This document shows positions 41,018 through 49,895 of a stretch of DNA of 64,000 nt, one piece after another (position 1 is the first letter of the stretch; each line of letters opens with the position of its first letter). The notes beneath the pieces were generated by a model. That model was not told the DNA's origin and did no database searches. It saw only the letters and a list, made by a program, of their open reading frames with translations. This DNA comes from DASZHJ01 sp035581425 (GTDB taxonomy: Bacteria; Pseudomonadota; Alphaproteobacteria; ATCC43930; CGMCC-115725). Where the stretch lies: the NCBI GenBank assembly GCA_035581425.1, contig DATJVP010000114.1, positions 15,311 to 79,310 of the forward strand, in the 5' to 3' direction. The translations under genes were made by a program, and so were the position numbers.

Positions 41018-42337
41018 ATGACCACGTCACGCAGGACGGTTCTCAAATATTCCGCGGGGCTCGCGGCGCTCAGCGCCTTCGGCCGCCCCGCCTTTTCGGC
41101 GGTTGCGAGCCCGATCCGCATCGGGGTCATCTACGATTTCTCCGGCCCCTTCGCGGCGGCGGGCTCGCAGGCTTGCGCGGTCGGCGCGCAGACCGCGATC
41201 GACCTCGTCAACGAGCGCGGCGGCGTCCTAGGGAAATACAAGGTCGAGGCCGTGAAGGTCGACAGCCAGAGCAAGGCCGACGTCGCCATCAACGAGGCGG
41301 AGCGGCTCATCAGCCAGGAGAAGCTCGACATCGTCCTCGGCGTCTATTCGAGCGCGCATGCGGTGCCGCTCGCCGAAAAGCTCGAGCAGGCGAAGAAGAT
41401 CCTGTGGATCACGACGGCGATCTCCTCTGCGGTCTTCAAGGGCAAGAACCGCCAATACGTCTTCCGCACCAACGTTCATTCCGACCAATACGGCGAGGCC
41501 GCCGCCAAATTCGTCGGCGATAACGCCAAGGCGAAGCTCGGCCTGGAGCCCAAAGACGCGAAGGTCGCAATCATCCACGAGGACGGACCCTACGGCGTGG
41601 GCTGCGCGGAGGCCGGCGAAAGAGTCTCCAAGGAGCTCGGTATACAGGTCGTGCTCAAGGAGGCCTATTCCGTGACGACCGCCGATCTCTCTTCGCTCGT
41701 CACCAAGCTCCGGCGCGCTCGGGCGGACGCGATCTTCCACGCCGGCTACAACCCGGACATCACGCTCTTCCTGCGCCAATCGCGCGAGGCCGGCCTCAAG
41801 TTCAAGGTGCTGATCGGCCAAGGCGCGGGCTACAGCCAGCTCGACAAGCTGCGTGCGACCTTCAAATCCGATATCGACTACTTCTGCAATTGCGACCCCG
41901 CCGCGGGACAGCTCATCAATCCTTCCGTTATGGGTCCCGGCGTCGGCGATCTCCTGAAGATCATGGTCGAGCGCTTCGTCAAGGAGACCAACATCAAGGA
42001 TGTGCCGCCGCATTGCTCCATGGGCTTCGGCGGCACTTGGACCCTGCTGAATAATGTGATGCCGGTCGCGATCGAGAAGTTCGGCGGCGTCGATCCCGAG
42101 GCAATCCGCAAGGCCGCGCTCGAGGTCGACATCCCCCAGGGCGGCACGGTGCAGGGCTTCGGCGTCAAATTCCCAGCACCGGGGACGACGATGGCCGGCC
42201 AGAACGAGCGGTCGATCTGCGCGACCATGCAGTATTTTCCGACTGCGCCCGAAGAGCGCGTGGTCGGACCCGCGGCTTTCCGCACCTCGGACCCCGTCGT
42301 GCCCCTTCCGAACACGTCGCCCTATGCGATGACCTGA
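41018..42337 (+). CDS. Liv-type ABC transporter substrate-binding protein
   Basis: 439 residues. Tat-like/Sec leader (TSRRTVLKYSAGLAALSAFG) then a type I periplasmic binding fold: IRIGVIYDFSGPFAAAGSQA, VVLKEAYSV, FLRQSREAGLKFKVLIGQGA. Start at the ATG with AGGGGAGG upstream; an earlier in-frame ATG lies in the operator. First gene of a complete K-G-F-H-M order importer. The ligand need not be branched-chain amino acids; relatives take up amides, aromatic acids and other small molecules. The enzymes in the convergent cluster at 45616 are candidate users. Confidence 0.92.
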   Translation: MTTSRRTVLKYSAGLAALSAFGRPAFSAVASPIRIGVIYDFSGPFAAAGSQACAVGAQTAIDLVNERGGVLGKYKVEAVKVDSQSKADVAINEAERLISQEKLDIVLGVYSSAHAVPLAEKLEQAKKILWITTAISSAVFKGKNRQYVFRTNVHSDQYGEAAAKFVGDNAKAKLGLEPKDAKVAIIHEDGPYGVGCAEAGERVSKELGIQVVLKEAYSVTTADLSSLVTKLRRARADAIFHAGYNPDITLFLRQSREAGLKFKVLIGQGAGYSQLDKLRATFKSDIDYFCNCDPAAGQLINPSVMGPGVGDLLKIMVERFVKETNIKDVPPHCSMGFGGTWTLLNNVMPVAIEKFGGVDPEAIRKAALEVDIPQGGTVQGFGVKFPAPGTTMAGQNERSICATMQYFPTAPEERVVGPAAFRTSDPVVPLPNTSPYAMT

Positions 42338-42338
42338 G

Positions 42339-43064
42339 GTGCTCGAGGTCGCGGGACTGTCGAAGCGCTTCGGCGGGTTTTTGGCGGTCAACCAACTCTC
42401 CTTCGAGGTTCGCGAGGGAGAGATTCTTGGGCTCATCGGTCCCAACGGGTCCGGCAAGAGCACGACCTTCAATTTGATCTCGGGGGCGCTGCCGCCGTCC
42501 ACGGGCTCGATCCGCTTCGCGGGACGCGAGATCGGCGGCGAGCCCGCGCATCGTGTCTCGCGCATGGGAATCGCGCGCACCTTCCAAATCCCGCGGCCCT
42601 TCCGCAAGCTCACGATCGGCGAGAACGTGGCACTTGCGGCCTATTACAGCCGCGGCAGCGATGGCAGCCGCGGCGAGGCGATGCGGCATGCGGAGACGGC
42701 CTTGGAGCTGGTGGGGCTCGCGGCCGATGCCGGCGCCACCACCCACGGACTCGGCGCCGCCGCGCTCAAGAAGCTCGAGCTCGCCCGCGCGCTTGCGAGC
42801 GGACCCAAGCTATTGCTGGCGGATGAGAGTCTCGGCGGTCTCGATCACACGGAGATGGAGCGCGCGGCGCACATGCTGCGCGACATCCGCGATCGCCTCG
42901 GCATCACCGTCGTCTGGGTCGAGCACATCATGGGCGTGCTCATGCCGGTGGTGGACCGCGTCATCGTGCTCGATCACGGTGAGAAGATCTTCGAAGGACG
43001 CCCCGACGAGGCCTCGCGGGATCCGCGCGTGATCGAGGTCTATCTCGGTCGAGAGAAGCACTGA
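42339..43064 (+). CDS. livG: Liv-type ABC transporter ATPase (LivG)
   Basis: 241 residues from a GTG one base after the previous stop. Walker A GPNGSGKST, Walker B LLLADESLGGLD, and the LivG-style tail VVWVEHIMGVLMPVVDRVIV. The signature helix reads GLGAAALKKLELARAL rather than the standard LSGGQ form, a difference tolerated in some LivG proteins. No ribosome site separate from the upstream gene's end, so coupling is likely. Confidence 0.93.
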   Translation: MLEVAGLSKRFGGFLAVNQLSFEVREGEILGLIGPNGSGKSTTFNLISGALPPSTGSIRFAGREIGGEPAHRVSRMGIARTFQIPRPFRKLTIGENVALAAYYSRGSDGSRGEAMRHAETALELVGLAADAGATTHGLGAAALKKLELARALASGPKLLLADESLGGLDHTEMERAAHMLRDIRDRLGITVVWVEHIMGVLMPVVDRVIVLDHGEKIFEGRPDEASRDPRVIEVYLGREKH

Positions 43065-43070
43065 GGCGCC

Positions 43071-43775
43071 ATGCTGGAGGTCACCGGCTTATCCGCGGAT
43101 TACGGCTCCTTCCGGGCCCTCTTCGAGGTCTCGCTGGGTGTGGAGGCCGGCGAGACGGTGGCGGTGATCGGCCCCAATGGCGCGGGAAAGACCACGCTGA
43201 TGCGGGTGATCTCGGGCCTGCTGCCGCCGCATTCGGGCACTCTCGCCTTCGAGGGGCGCTCGCTCGCGGGGCTCGAGGCACATCGGATCGTCGAGGCCGG
43301 GATCGCGCACGTGCCGGAAAATCGCCGTCTCTTCCCGCGCCTCACCGTCGAGGAGAACCTGCGCATGGGCGCCTACATGTCCTCGGCGCGAGCGCGGTTC
43401 GTCGAGCGCCGCGGCTGGGTCTATGCGCTTTTCCCGCGGCTCGAGGAGCGTCGCAACCAGCTCGCGGGCACGCTCTCCGGCGGCGAGCAGCAAATGTGCG
43501 CGATCGCTCGCGCGCTCATGTCCGAGCCGCGCCTGCTTCTGCTCGACGAGCCCTCTGCGGGCTTGGCGCCGCTGGTGGTGCAGCAGGTCTTCGACCTCGT
43601 CCGGCGTATCCGCGAGGAAGGCTTCACCGTGCTGATCGTCGAGCAGAACGTGCGGCAAGTCCTGGAGCTCGTCGATCGCGCCTATCTCCTGGAAGCCGGC
43701 CGCATCGCGCTCGGCGGCACCGCCGACGAGCTCAAGCGGAGCGACACCGTGCGGCGCTCCTATCTCGGTCTTTGA
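43071..43775 (+). CDS. livF: Liv-type ABC transporter ATPase (LivF)
   Basis: 234 residues. Walker A GPNGAGKTT, signature LSGGEQQMCAIARALM, Walker B LLLLDEPSAGLAP, H-loop region VLIVEQNVRQVLE. LivF-typical VPENRRLFPRLTVEENLRMG is present. Pairs with LivG to energise the LivHM permease. Six bases after livG. Confidence 0.95.
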   Translation: MLEVTGLSADYGSFRALFEVSLGVEAGETVAVIGPNGAGKTTLMRVISGLLPPHSGTLAFEGRSLAGLEAHRIVEAGIAHVPENRRLFPRLTVEENLRMGAYMSSARARFVERRGWVYALFPRLEERRNQLAGTLSGGEQQMCAIARALMSEPRLLLLDEPSAGLAPLVVQQVFDLVRRIREEGFTVLIVEQNVRQVLELVDRAYLLEAGRIALGGTADELKRSDTVRRSYLGL

Positions 43776-43798
43776 GCATGGCAGCGGGGGAGAGATAG

Positions 43799-44653
43799 AT
43801 GGACATCTTCCTCCTCGAGGCGGTGCTGAACGGCGTCATGTTCGGAGGGCTGCTGGCCCTGTTGGCGCTCGGGCTCAATCTCATCTTCGGCGTCATCGAT
43901 GTCGTCTGGATTTGCTACGCCGAGCTCGTGATGTGCGGGATGTATACGATCTATTGGCTGCACGCGGTCTACGGCGTGCCGTTCCCGCTCGCGGCCGTCG
44001 CCGCGATTCTGCTGGTGGCCCTCCTGGGCGTGCTGCTCCACCGCATCATCATCGAGCCGATCCTGGGCTCCGCGCCCATCAACCAGCTGCTTGCGACCGG
44101 GGGGCTTCTCTTCTTCCTGCAGAGCTTTGCGACGCTGCTCTTCACCACCGACTTCCGTAATGTCGGCATTCATCTGCCATCGCTCGAGCTCGGCGACATC
44201 AATCTCGGCTATGCGCGCATTCTCGCTTTCGCGGTGGCCCTGGTGGGCGCGGCCGCACTCTATTTATTCCTCGCGCGGACCTATCTTGGCACCGCGATCC
44301 GCGCGATCTCCCAGGATCGCGAGATCATGGGGCTGATGGGTGTCGACCAGCGCCGCATCTATCTCATCACGTCGGCGATCGGCGGCGGGCTTGCGGGCTT
44401 GGCGGCTTGCCTTCTCGTGCTCCAATACGACGTCCATCCCTTCGTCGGCCTCTCCTTCGGCCCCATTACCTTCATGATCTGCGTGCTGGGCGGGCTCGGC
44501 AACATGATCGGCGGCGTGATCGCGGCATTCATCATGGCGCAGATCATCGCGATCGGCGGCTACGAGCTCTCGGTCGAGTACTCGGAGGTCCTGGCCTTCC
44601 TGGTATTCATCGTGCTGATCATGGTCCGGCCGCAGGGGATATTAGGCAAATGA
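43799..44653 (+). CDS. livH: Liv-type ABC permease (LivH)
   Basis: 284 residues, eight or so membrane helices. Begins AVLNGVMFGGLLALLALGLN; EAA-like loop around AISQDREIMGLMGVDQRRIY; ends FIVLIMVRPQGILGK, all LivH hallmarks. GGGGAGAG precedes the ATG. Overlaps livM by 4 bp. Confidence 0.95.
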   Translation: MDIFLLEAVLNGVMFGGLLALLALGLNLIFGVIDVVWICYAELVMCGMYTIYWLHAVYGVPFPLAAVAAILLVALLGVLLHRIIIEPILGSAPINQLLATGGLLFFLQSFATLLFTTDFRNVGIHLPSLELGDINLGYARILAFAVALVGAAALYLFLARTYLGTAIRAISQDREIMGLMGVDQRRIYLITSAIGGGLAGLAACLLVLQYDVHPFVGLSFGPITFMICVLGGLGNMIGGVIAAFIMAQIIAIGGYELSVEYSEVLAFLVFIVLIMVRPQGILGK

Positions 44654-45633
44654 ACCGCTCCTGGATCATCGCCGGAGTGGGCCTGGCGGCGCTGGCGCTG
44701 GTGCCCTTCGTGGCGTCGCCCTATGTGCTGCACATCGCCGTCCAAATACTGATCTTCGGGATGATCTACACCGCCTGGAGCTTCATGGGCCGCTTCGGCC
44801 TCACGTCGATCGGGCACGGCGCTTTCCTCGGCATCGGCGCCTATACCACGGCTTTGCTTTGGAACCTCTATGGCGTGACGCCTTGGATCGGCATCCCCGC
44901 GGGGATGGCGCTCTCGGTGCTGCTTGCGCTCGTCATCGGATATCCCTGCTTCCACCTCAAGATCGTCGGCCACTACTTCGCGCTGGTGACGCTGGCGCTA
45001 GGACAGGTGATCGCGCTTCTCGTCATTGCGGCACGCGACGTCACCGGCGGCTCGCTCGGCATGACGCCGACGCAAGTAGGGGAATCCATCTTCGCGTTTC
45101 AATTCCCGAACCGCACCCATTTCTACTTCATCGCGCTCGCTCTTTGGCTTTTGGTGCTGGGGGTCTGGTATTGGGTGGCCTATGGCATGCGCCGCGCCGC
45201 GCTCGATGCGATCGGCGAGGACGAGACCGCCGCTGCCGCCGCGGGGATCGACGTCATGCGCGAGAAGCTCAGGATCACCGTGATCTCCGCCGCGATCACG
45301 TCGCTCGGCGGCTCCGTGCTGACGCAATATCTCATGTACCTCAATCCCGAGACGGTCGCGGGTGTCGGCATCTCCCTGCAGATCGTCTTCGCGGCGATCG
45401 CCGGCGGCATGTACAGCGCGCTCGGACCCACGGTCGGCGCGCTGTTGACGCTGACGCTGACGGAGAGCCTCCGCATCCTCTTCGGCACCCATTTCATCGG
45501 CGCCGCCAACACGATCTACGGGATTCTCCTGATCCTCTTCATCGTGTTTCTACCGAGGGGGATCATGGGGCTGATCGAGCAATTTTCTCTCTTCCGCGGA
45601 ACCCGGGAGAAGGAGTCAAGGCTTCCACTTTGA
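44650..45633 (+). CDS. livM: Liv-type ABC permease (LivM)
   Basis: 327 residues, about nine membrane helices. ILIFGMIYTAWSFMGRFGLT with SIGHGAFLGIGAYTTALLW near the N-terminus and the EAA-like loop ALDAIGEDETAAAAAGIDV are diagnostic. Start at 44650 from the ATGA overlap with livH. Its 3' end overlaps the convergent enolase-superfamily gene by 18 bp, so the two transcripts are antisense at their ends. Confidence 0.95.
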   Translation: MNRSWIIAGVGLAALALVPFVASPYVLHIAVQILIFGMIYTAWSFMGRFGLTSIGHGAFLGIGAYTTALLWNLYGVTPWIGIPAGMALSVLLALVIGYPCFHLKIVGHYFALVTLALGQVIALLVIAARDVTGGSLGMTPTQVGESIFAFQFPNRTHFYFIALALWLLVLGVWYWVAYGMRRAALDAIGEDETAAAAAGIDVMREKLRITVISAAITSLGGSVLTQYLMYLNPETVAGVGISLQIVFAAIAGGMYSALGPTVGALLTLTLTESLRILFGTHFIGAANTIYGILLILFIVFLPRGIMGLIEQFSLFRGTREKESRLPL

Positions 45634-47055
45634 TTTCGGCATCGCTTCCATCGCCTTGAAATCCGGCAGCGCGCCCGCGGCGAAGCCGACGCAATCGAGC
45701 GAGGAAAGATCAAGGCTGCCGTCTTCGATGTGGAGGCGCACGCGGCCGTGGCTCTCGTGATAGAGGCCGGGATGTGCCGCCATGAATTGCCGCGCCTCCG
45801 CGACCGGTCGGCCCGCGAAGCCGTCGATATAGTGATGCCCGTTGCGCTCGATATGCGTGATCCCCAGGAGCGCCGCCAGCGCCAAGTCCTGCTGCACGCT
45901 GATGCCCGCCAGCGTCGTCAGGTCCTCGCCGGTCATGTGATAGCGGGGGCGGTTCTCGAGGGCGTTCAGCAGGCGGCAGCGCGTGAGGTTCAAGATCGAC
46001 TTGTAGAGCCCCTTGCAGGCCTTGCTGGAAACGCCCTCGTAGCCGAGTGCGACGGCGCGAGGGAAAGCGTCGAGCGTGCCGTCGGATTCGTCGATGATGA
46101 CGGGAATCTCGCTGCCGAGCTCGGAAATGTCGCGCGCGAGCGCTTCCGCACGCGCGATCGGCTGCTCGATGAAGTAGATCCCCGCGCAGAGTCGCTCGAG
46201 CGCCGGCCTTGCTTGCAGTGCTTGCCAGAACGCCAGCACCTCCGCGGGATCGTGGAACTGCTCGTTGCCGTCGAGGGTCGCCGTGTACTCGGCCCCGCCG
46301 CGGTCGAGGACGCGTGCGATCCCGGTCAGGCGGTCGATGTCGGCGTCGAGCTTGCCGCTCACCTTGAGCTTGAAATAGCGGGGATGGTAGGCGGTGATCG
46401 CCTGCTCCAGCGTCTGCGGCAGGCCGTCCTCCACTTTCTCGCCGTTTTTCACCTCCGCGGCGGTGATGGGATCGATCAGGCCCACGGTGTGGCGGAGGTC
46501 GATGGCGTCGTCGGCAACGAGACTTCCGCAGAGCCGGTCGAAATCCACGTGCTCGAGATCGGGGACGATCGGGTGGGACGCGAGGCCAACGCGATTCCGC
46601 TGCATCGCCTCATAGACGGAAATCCCCTCGATCCGGCAGAGCGCATCCAGGACCGCGCGGTCGAGTAGGGCGGGGCCGAACCCCGCGACCAGCGGATTGA
46701 GCTTCTCGGCCGCACCCGCATCGAGCTGCGCCGCGTAGCTATCCGCGAAGTGACCGAAAGCCGTGCGGAGGGGCGCCCCGAGATAGAGGCCCTCCGCGAT
46801 CTCGAGCGCGCGGCGGAGCTGGTCCTGGTTCTCGGCATCGCTCCGGCTCGGGTCCTTGTCGAACCATTTGGCCGCGAGAGACTCCGCAGCCACGCCCCAA
46901 CCCTCGCGCCCGTCCTCGAGCGCGATCCGCGCGCGCAGCACCGCCTGCCGCCCTTCGGTCACGGTGATCACGCCGAAGCGGAAGGGAAGGCGCAACTTGA
47001 ATGGCCACTCGAAGCGCTCGACCTCGCGAATGCGGAGCCGCGGTGCCTCCGTCAT
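45616..47055 (-). CDS. enolase-superfamily (mandelate racemase/MLE-like) enzyme
   Basis: 479 residues. Capping domain at the N-terminus (RFEWPFKLRLPFRFGVITVT) and a TIM barrel with candidate catalytic/metal residues: Lys pair in YFKLKVSGKLDAD, Asp in TLDGNEQF, Glu in YFIEQPIARAE, Asp/Glu in VIIDESDG and Lys in SSKACKGLYK. Longer than typical MR-group members, so sub-family is uncertain; dehydratase, racemase or cycloisomerase chemistry on a carboxylate is possible. The ATGA overlap places it last in a five-gene minus-strand operon. A longer upstream frame was rejected because it overlies the next gene. Confidence 0.78.
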   Translation of the reverse strand: MTEAPRLRIREVERFEWPFKLRLPFRFGVITVTEGRQAVLRARIALEDGREGWGVAAESLAAKWFDKDPSRSDAENQDQLRRALEIAEGLYLGAPLRTAFGHFADSYAAQLDAGAAEKLNPLVAGFGPALLDRAVLDALCRIEGISVYEAMQRNRVGLASHPIVPDLEHVDFDRLCGSLVADDAIDLRHTVGLIDPITAAEVKNGEKVEDGLPQTLEQAITAYHPRYFKLKVSGKLDADIDRLTGIARVLDRGGAEYTATLDGNEQFHDPAEVLAFWQALQARPALERLCAGIYFIEQPIARAEALARDISELGSEIPVIIDESDGTLDAFPRAVALGYEGVSSKACKGLYKSILNLTRCRLLNALENRPRYHMTGEDLTTLAGISVQQDLALAALLGITHIERNGHHYIDGFAGRPVAEARQFMAAHPGLYHESHGRVRLHIEDGSLDLSSLDCVGFAAGALPDFKAMEAMPKSKWKP

Positions 47056-47882
47056 GCCTGCGCCTCCATTATGCCGCGGAGATATCCCGCCGCGCGTGCC
47101 GCAGCCGCCGGTCCATCCGGCACATAGTCGAAGGGCTCGACGGCCACCCAGCCGGAATAGTTGTGTCGGCGGAGCGCCGCGAGAATCGGCGCAAAGCGAT
47201 CCTCGCCCTGACCGGGGCCGCGGCGATTGCGGTCGTTCACCTGGACATGCGCGACAAGCCCGGTCGGCAGCCAGCGGTCGATCAGCGCCGCAACGGACTC
47301 GCGCTCGCCGCGGCCTGCGGAGCTGCAATCGATCATCGTGCGGATCGCGGGGCTCGCGAGATCGCGGACGATCTGCGCGGCTTCCGCGAGCGTCGTGATG
47401 AAGTTGGTCTGGTCGCGCGAAAGGGGCTCGATGCAGTAGACGATCCCGAGGTGCTCTGCCTGCTCCGCGATCGAGCGGAAGGCATCGAGGCCGCGCTCGC
47501 GAGCCGCCACGGCCTCCGCCCCCTCCGGCAAGCGCCGCTGTACCGGCGAGCCATGCACCATGATCCCCGCGCCGAGCTCGCCCGCGAGGTCCACGAGGCC
47601 GCGCATCACGTCGAGCGTGCGTGCTCGCACCGCGCCGTCGGCGCTGGTAATGGAGAGCCCGCCCGGCTTCACCAGGAGCCAATGCAGGCTCGCGATCGCA
47701 ATTCCCGCGTCGGCGGCGGCGCGGCGGATGCGCCGGCGCTCGATCGCGGGCAATAGATGCGGCTCCTCGGAGAGCGTCATCGGCGCCACTTCGAGCCCTT
47801 CATAGCCGAGCGCCGCGGCGAATTCGCATTGCCGCGCGAAATCGAGTTGCTGGATCACCTCGTTGCAGAGCGCGAGCCGCAT
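47052..47882 (-). CDS. sugar phosphate isomerase/epimerase-like TIM barrel (first)
   Basis: 276 residues of the xylose-isomerase-like/AP-endonuclease-2 superfamily. LCNEVIQQLDFARQCEFAAA, LGYEGLEVAPMTL, HGSPVQRRLPEGAE, YCIEPLSRDQTNFITTL (metal Glu) and HVQVNDRNRRGPGQGEDRF (metal His). Members isomerise or epimerise sugars, keto-sugars and inositol derivatives or act as 3-keto-glycoside lyases. Overlaps the next gene by 4 bp and follows a sister gene by 1 bp. Confidence 0.85.
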   Translation of the reverse strand: MRLALCNEVIQQLDFARQCEFAAALGYEGLEVAPMTLSEEPHLLPAIERRRIRRAAADAGIAIASLHWLLVKPGGLSITSADGAVRARTLDVMRGLVDLAGELGAGIMVHGSPVQRRLPEGAEAVAARERGLDAFRSIAEQAEHLGIVYCIEPLSRDQTNFITTLAEAAQIVRDLASPAIRTMIDCSSAGRGERESVAALIDRWLPTGLVAHVQVNDRNRRGPGQGEDRFAPILAALRRHNYSGWVAVEPFDYVPDGPAAAARAAGYLRGIMEAQA

Positions 47883-47883
47883 C

Positions 47884-48720
47884 TCAGCACACCCTCCGGA
47901 AGCGCTCGACGCAGGTGTCGAGCACCTCGTCCATCGGCCGCTTCCACCAGTTGCGCTCGGAGAAGATCTCGGCCTCGCAAAGTCCGGTGAAACCCGCAGC
48001 CTCGACCCAGCCGCGGATTTGCCGGATGTCGATGATGCCGTCCCCCATCATGCCGCGATCGAGCAACAGGTCGGTCGTCGGCACCAGCCAATCGGAAATG
48101 TGAAAGGCGACGATGCGATCCTTCCCCGCGCGCACGATCTCGCGCTCGAGATTCGGGTCCCACCAGAGGTGATAAGTATCGACGGCGATGCCCACTCCCT
48201 CGCCGAGTACATCGCAAAGGTCGTTCGCCTGCGCCATGGTGTTGATGCAGGAGCGATCGGGCGCATACATCGGGTGCAGCGGCTCGATCGCGAGCGGGAC
48301 CCCAGCGCTCTGCGCGTGAGGCAGCAGCTCCGCGAGGCCATCACGGGCGAGGGCGCGAGCACTCGCGATGTCGCGCGATCCCGGCTCGAGCCCGCCGCCG
48401 AGCATGACGAGGCAGCGCGCCCCCAAGGCAGCCGCCTCGTCGACGGCGCGGCGGTTGTCGTCGAGCGATTTTGCGAGCCCCGCACGGCCCTCGGCGGTGA
48501 AGAGGCCGGCGCGGCAAAGACCGGTGACGACAAGCCCGCTGTCACGGATAAGTCGAGCCGTCTCCTTGAGGCCGAGCGCCGCGACCTGGTCGCGCCAGGG
48601 CGCGATTCCACCGATACCGCGCGCGCACAATGCAGCGATGATCTCCGCGAGGTTGCCTTGCTTGCGGACCGTCGCGCCGTTGATCGAGAGGAGCCGGGCG
48701 TCGCGGGAGAGGTCTCGCAT
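47884..48720 (-). CDS. sugar phosphate isomerase/epimerase-like TIM barrel (second)
   Basis: 278 residues, same superfamily as the preceding entry but clearly divergent: INGATVRKQGNLAEIIAALC, GIGGIAPWRDQVAALGLKET, LAIEPLHPMYAPDRSCINTM (metal Glu), VDTYHLWWDPNLEREIVRAG and FTGLCEAEIFSERNWWKRPM. YHLWWDP is a typical metal-binding block. Two such enzymes in tandem suggest consecutive steps (for example isomerisation and retro-aldol/epimerisation) on one sugar-like substrate. Confidence 0.86.
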   Translation of the reverse strand: MRDLSRDARLLSINGATVRKQGNLAEIIAALCARGIGGIAPWRDQVAALGLKETARLIRDSGLVVTGLCRAGLFTAEGRAGLAKSLDDNRRAVDEAAALGARCLVMLGGGLEPGSRDIASARALARDGLAELLPHAQSAGVPLAIEPLHPMYAPDRSCINTMAQANDLCDVLGEGVGIAVDTYHLWWDPNLEREIVRAGKDRIVAFHISDWLVPTTDLLLDRGMMGDGIIDIRQIRGWVEAAGFTGLCEAEIFSERNWWKRPMDEVLDTCVERFRRVC

Positions 48721-48727
48721 CGCCGAC

Positions 48728-49891
48728 TCAGGCGTCGATGCCGTGCGAACGCAGCACGGTCTGCATGCGCTGCGCCGCGAGCTCGGGATCGACGAGAAGG
48801 CCCGCGCCGTCCGCCAGACGGAAGAGCTCCGCCAGATGCGCGATCGAGCGTGCGCTCTGCTGTCCCCCGATCATCACGAAATGCCGCTGATGCCCGTTGA
48901 GATAGGCCATGAAGACGATGCCGGTCTTGTAGAAGCGCGTGGGCGCCTTGAAGATGTGCCGCGAGAGCGGCACGGTCGGTGCCAGCATGTCCTGGAACTC
49001 GTTGCGGCTCCCCCGCGCGAGCGCCGCGAGTGCCGAAGAGGCCGCCGGCGCGATTGCGTCGAGGATGCCCAGGAGGGCGTCGCTGTGCTGCTCGCCATCG
49101 CCCGCGATCAGCTCCGCAAAGTTGAAATCATCGCCCGTGAGCATCCGCACGCCCTCGGGTAGGCGCCGACGCATCGCAATCTCTCTATCCTTGTCGAGGA
49201 GAGAGATCTTGATGCCCTCGATCTTGTCGGCGTTGCGCCCGATCACGTCGAGCGCCACCTCAGTCGCGGCGTCGAGGTCGCGATGGCCCCAATAGCCCGC
49301 GAGCGCGGGATCGAACATATCTCCGAGCCAATGGATGATCGCCTTCTCGCGCATCTGTCCGAGGATGCGGTCGTAGACGTGCGCGTAGGCGTCCGGACCC
49401 GTGGCCGATGCCGCGAGCGCGCGGCTTGCCATCAGGATCACGCGGCCGTCGAGCTTCTCGATCTCGCCGATCTGCTCCTCGTAGGCGCGCACGATCGCGT
49501 CGATGCCATGGACGCCGGGCGCGAGATGATCGGTGCCGGCGCCGGAGAAGACCACCGCACCGCCCTCGCTTTTCGCTTCGGCGATGCAGCGGCGGATCAG
49601 CTCCAGCGAGGCTCTCCAGTCGAGCCCCATGCCGCGCTGCGCTGTGTCCATCGCCTCGGCGACGCCGAATCCGAGCTTCCAGAGATGCCGCCGATAGGCG
49701 AGAGTCGCCTCCCAGTCGATGGGCGTATCGAGCCAGGGATCCGCGTTGGCAAGCGGGTCGGCGACGACGTGCACTGCCGCGAGCGCCACACGGTCGAACG
49801 GATTGGCGGGTTCCTTCGGCCAATGGCGGGGCTGTCGCGTCGTGTAGCGCTCGAGCCGCCGATCGGAAGTCGGGAGGGTCAGCGTCGGCAT
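48728..49891 (-). CDS. DUF993 family protein (dihydrodipicolinate-synthase-like)
   Basis: 387 residues. Recognised as DUF993 from ALAAVHVVADPLAN, DWEATLAYRRHLWKLGFGVA, EAMDTAQRGMGLDWRASLEL, KLDGRVILMASRALAAS and IHWLGDMFDPALAGYWGHRD. The family is predicted to form a (beta/alpha)8 aldolase/DHDPS-like barrel; the candidate Schiff-base lysine is in KIEGIKISLLDKD. No member has, to my knowledge, a settled reaction. Found here with a Gfo/Idh dehydrogenase and two isomerase-like barrels, an arrangement that suggests sugar or polyol breakdown ending in aldol cleavage. Confidence 0.82.
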   Translation of the reverse strand: MPTLTLPTSDRRLERYTTRQPRHWPKEPANPFDRVALAAVHVVADPLANADPWLDTPIDWEATLAYRRHLWKLGFGVAEAMDTAQRGMGLDWRASLELIRRCIAEAKSEGGAVVFSGAGTDHLAPGVHGIDAIVRAYEEQIGEIEKLDGRVILMASRALAASATGPDAYAHVYDRILGQMREKAIIHWLGDMFDPALAGYWGHRDLDAATEVALDVIGRNADKIEGIKISLLDKDREIAMRRRLPEGVRMLTGDDFNFAELIAGDGEQHSDALLGILDAIAPAASSALAALARGSRNEFQDMLAPTVPLSRHIFKAPTRFYKTGIVFMAYLNGHQRHFVMIGGQQSARSIAHLAELFRLADGAGLLVDPELAAQRMQTVLRSHGIDA

Positions 49892-49895
49892 CGTC

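Noticed and set aside
47056..47682. Upstream extension of the enolase-superfamily frame
   Set aside because: Overlaps the isomerase-like gene in another frame with no recognisable domain; ATGA overlap gives the start.
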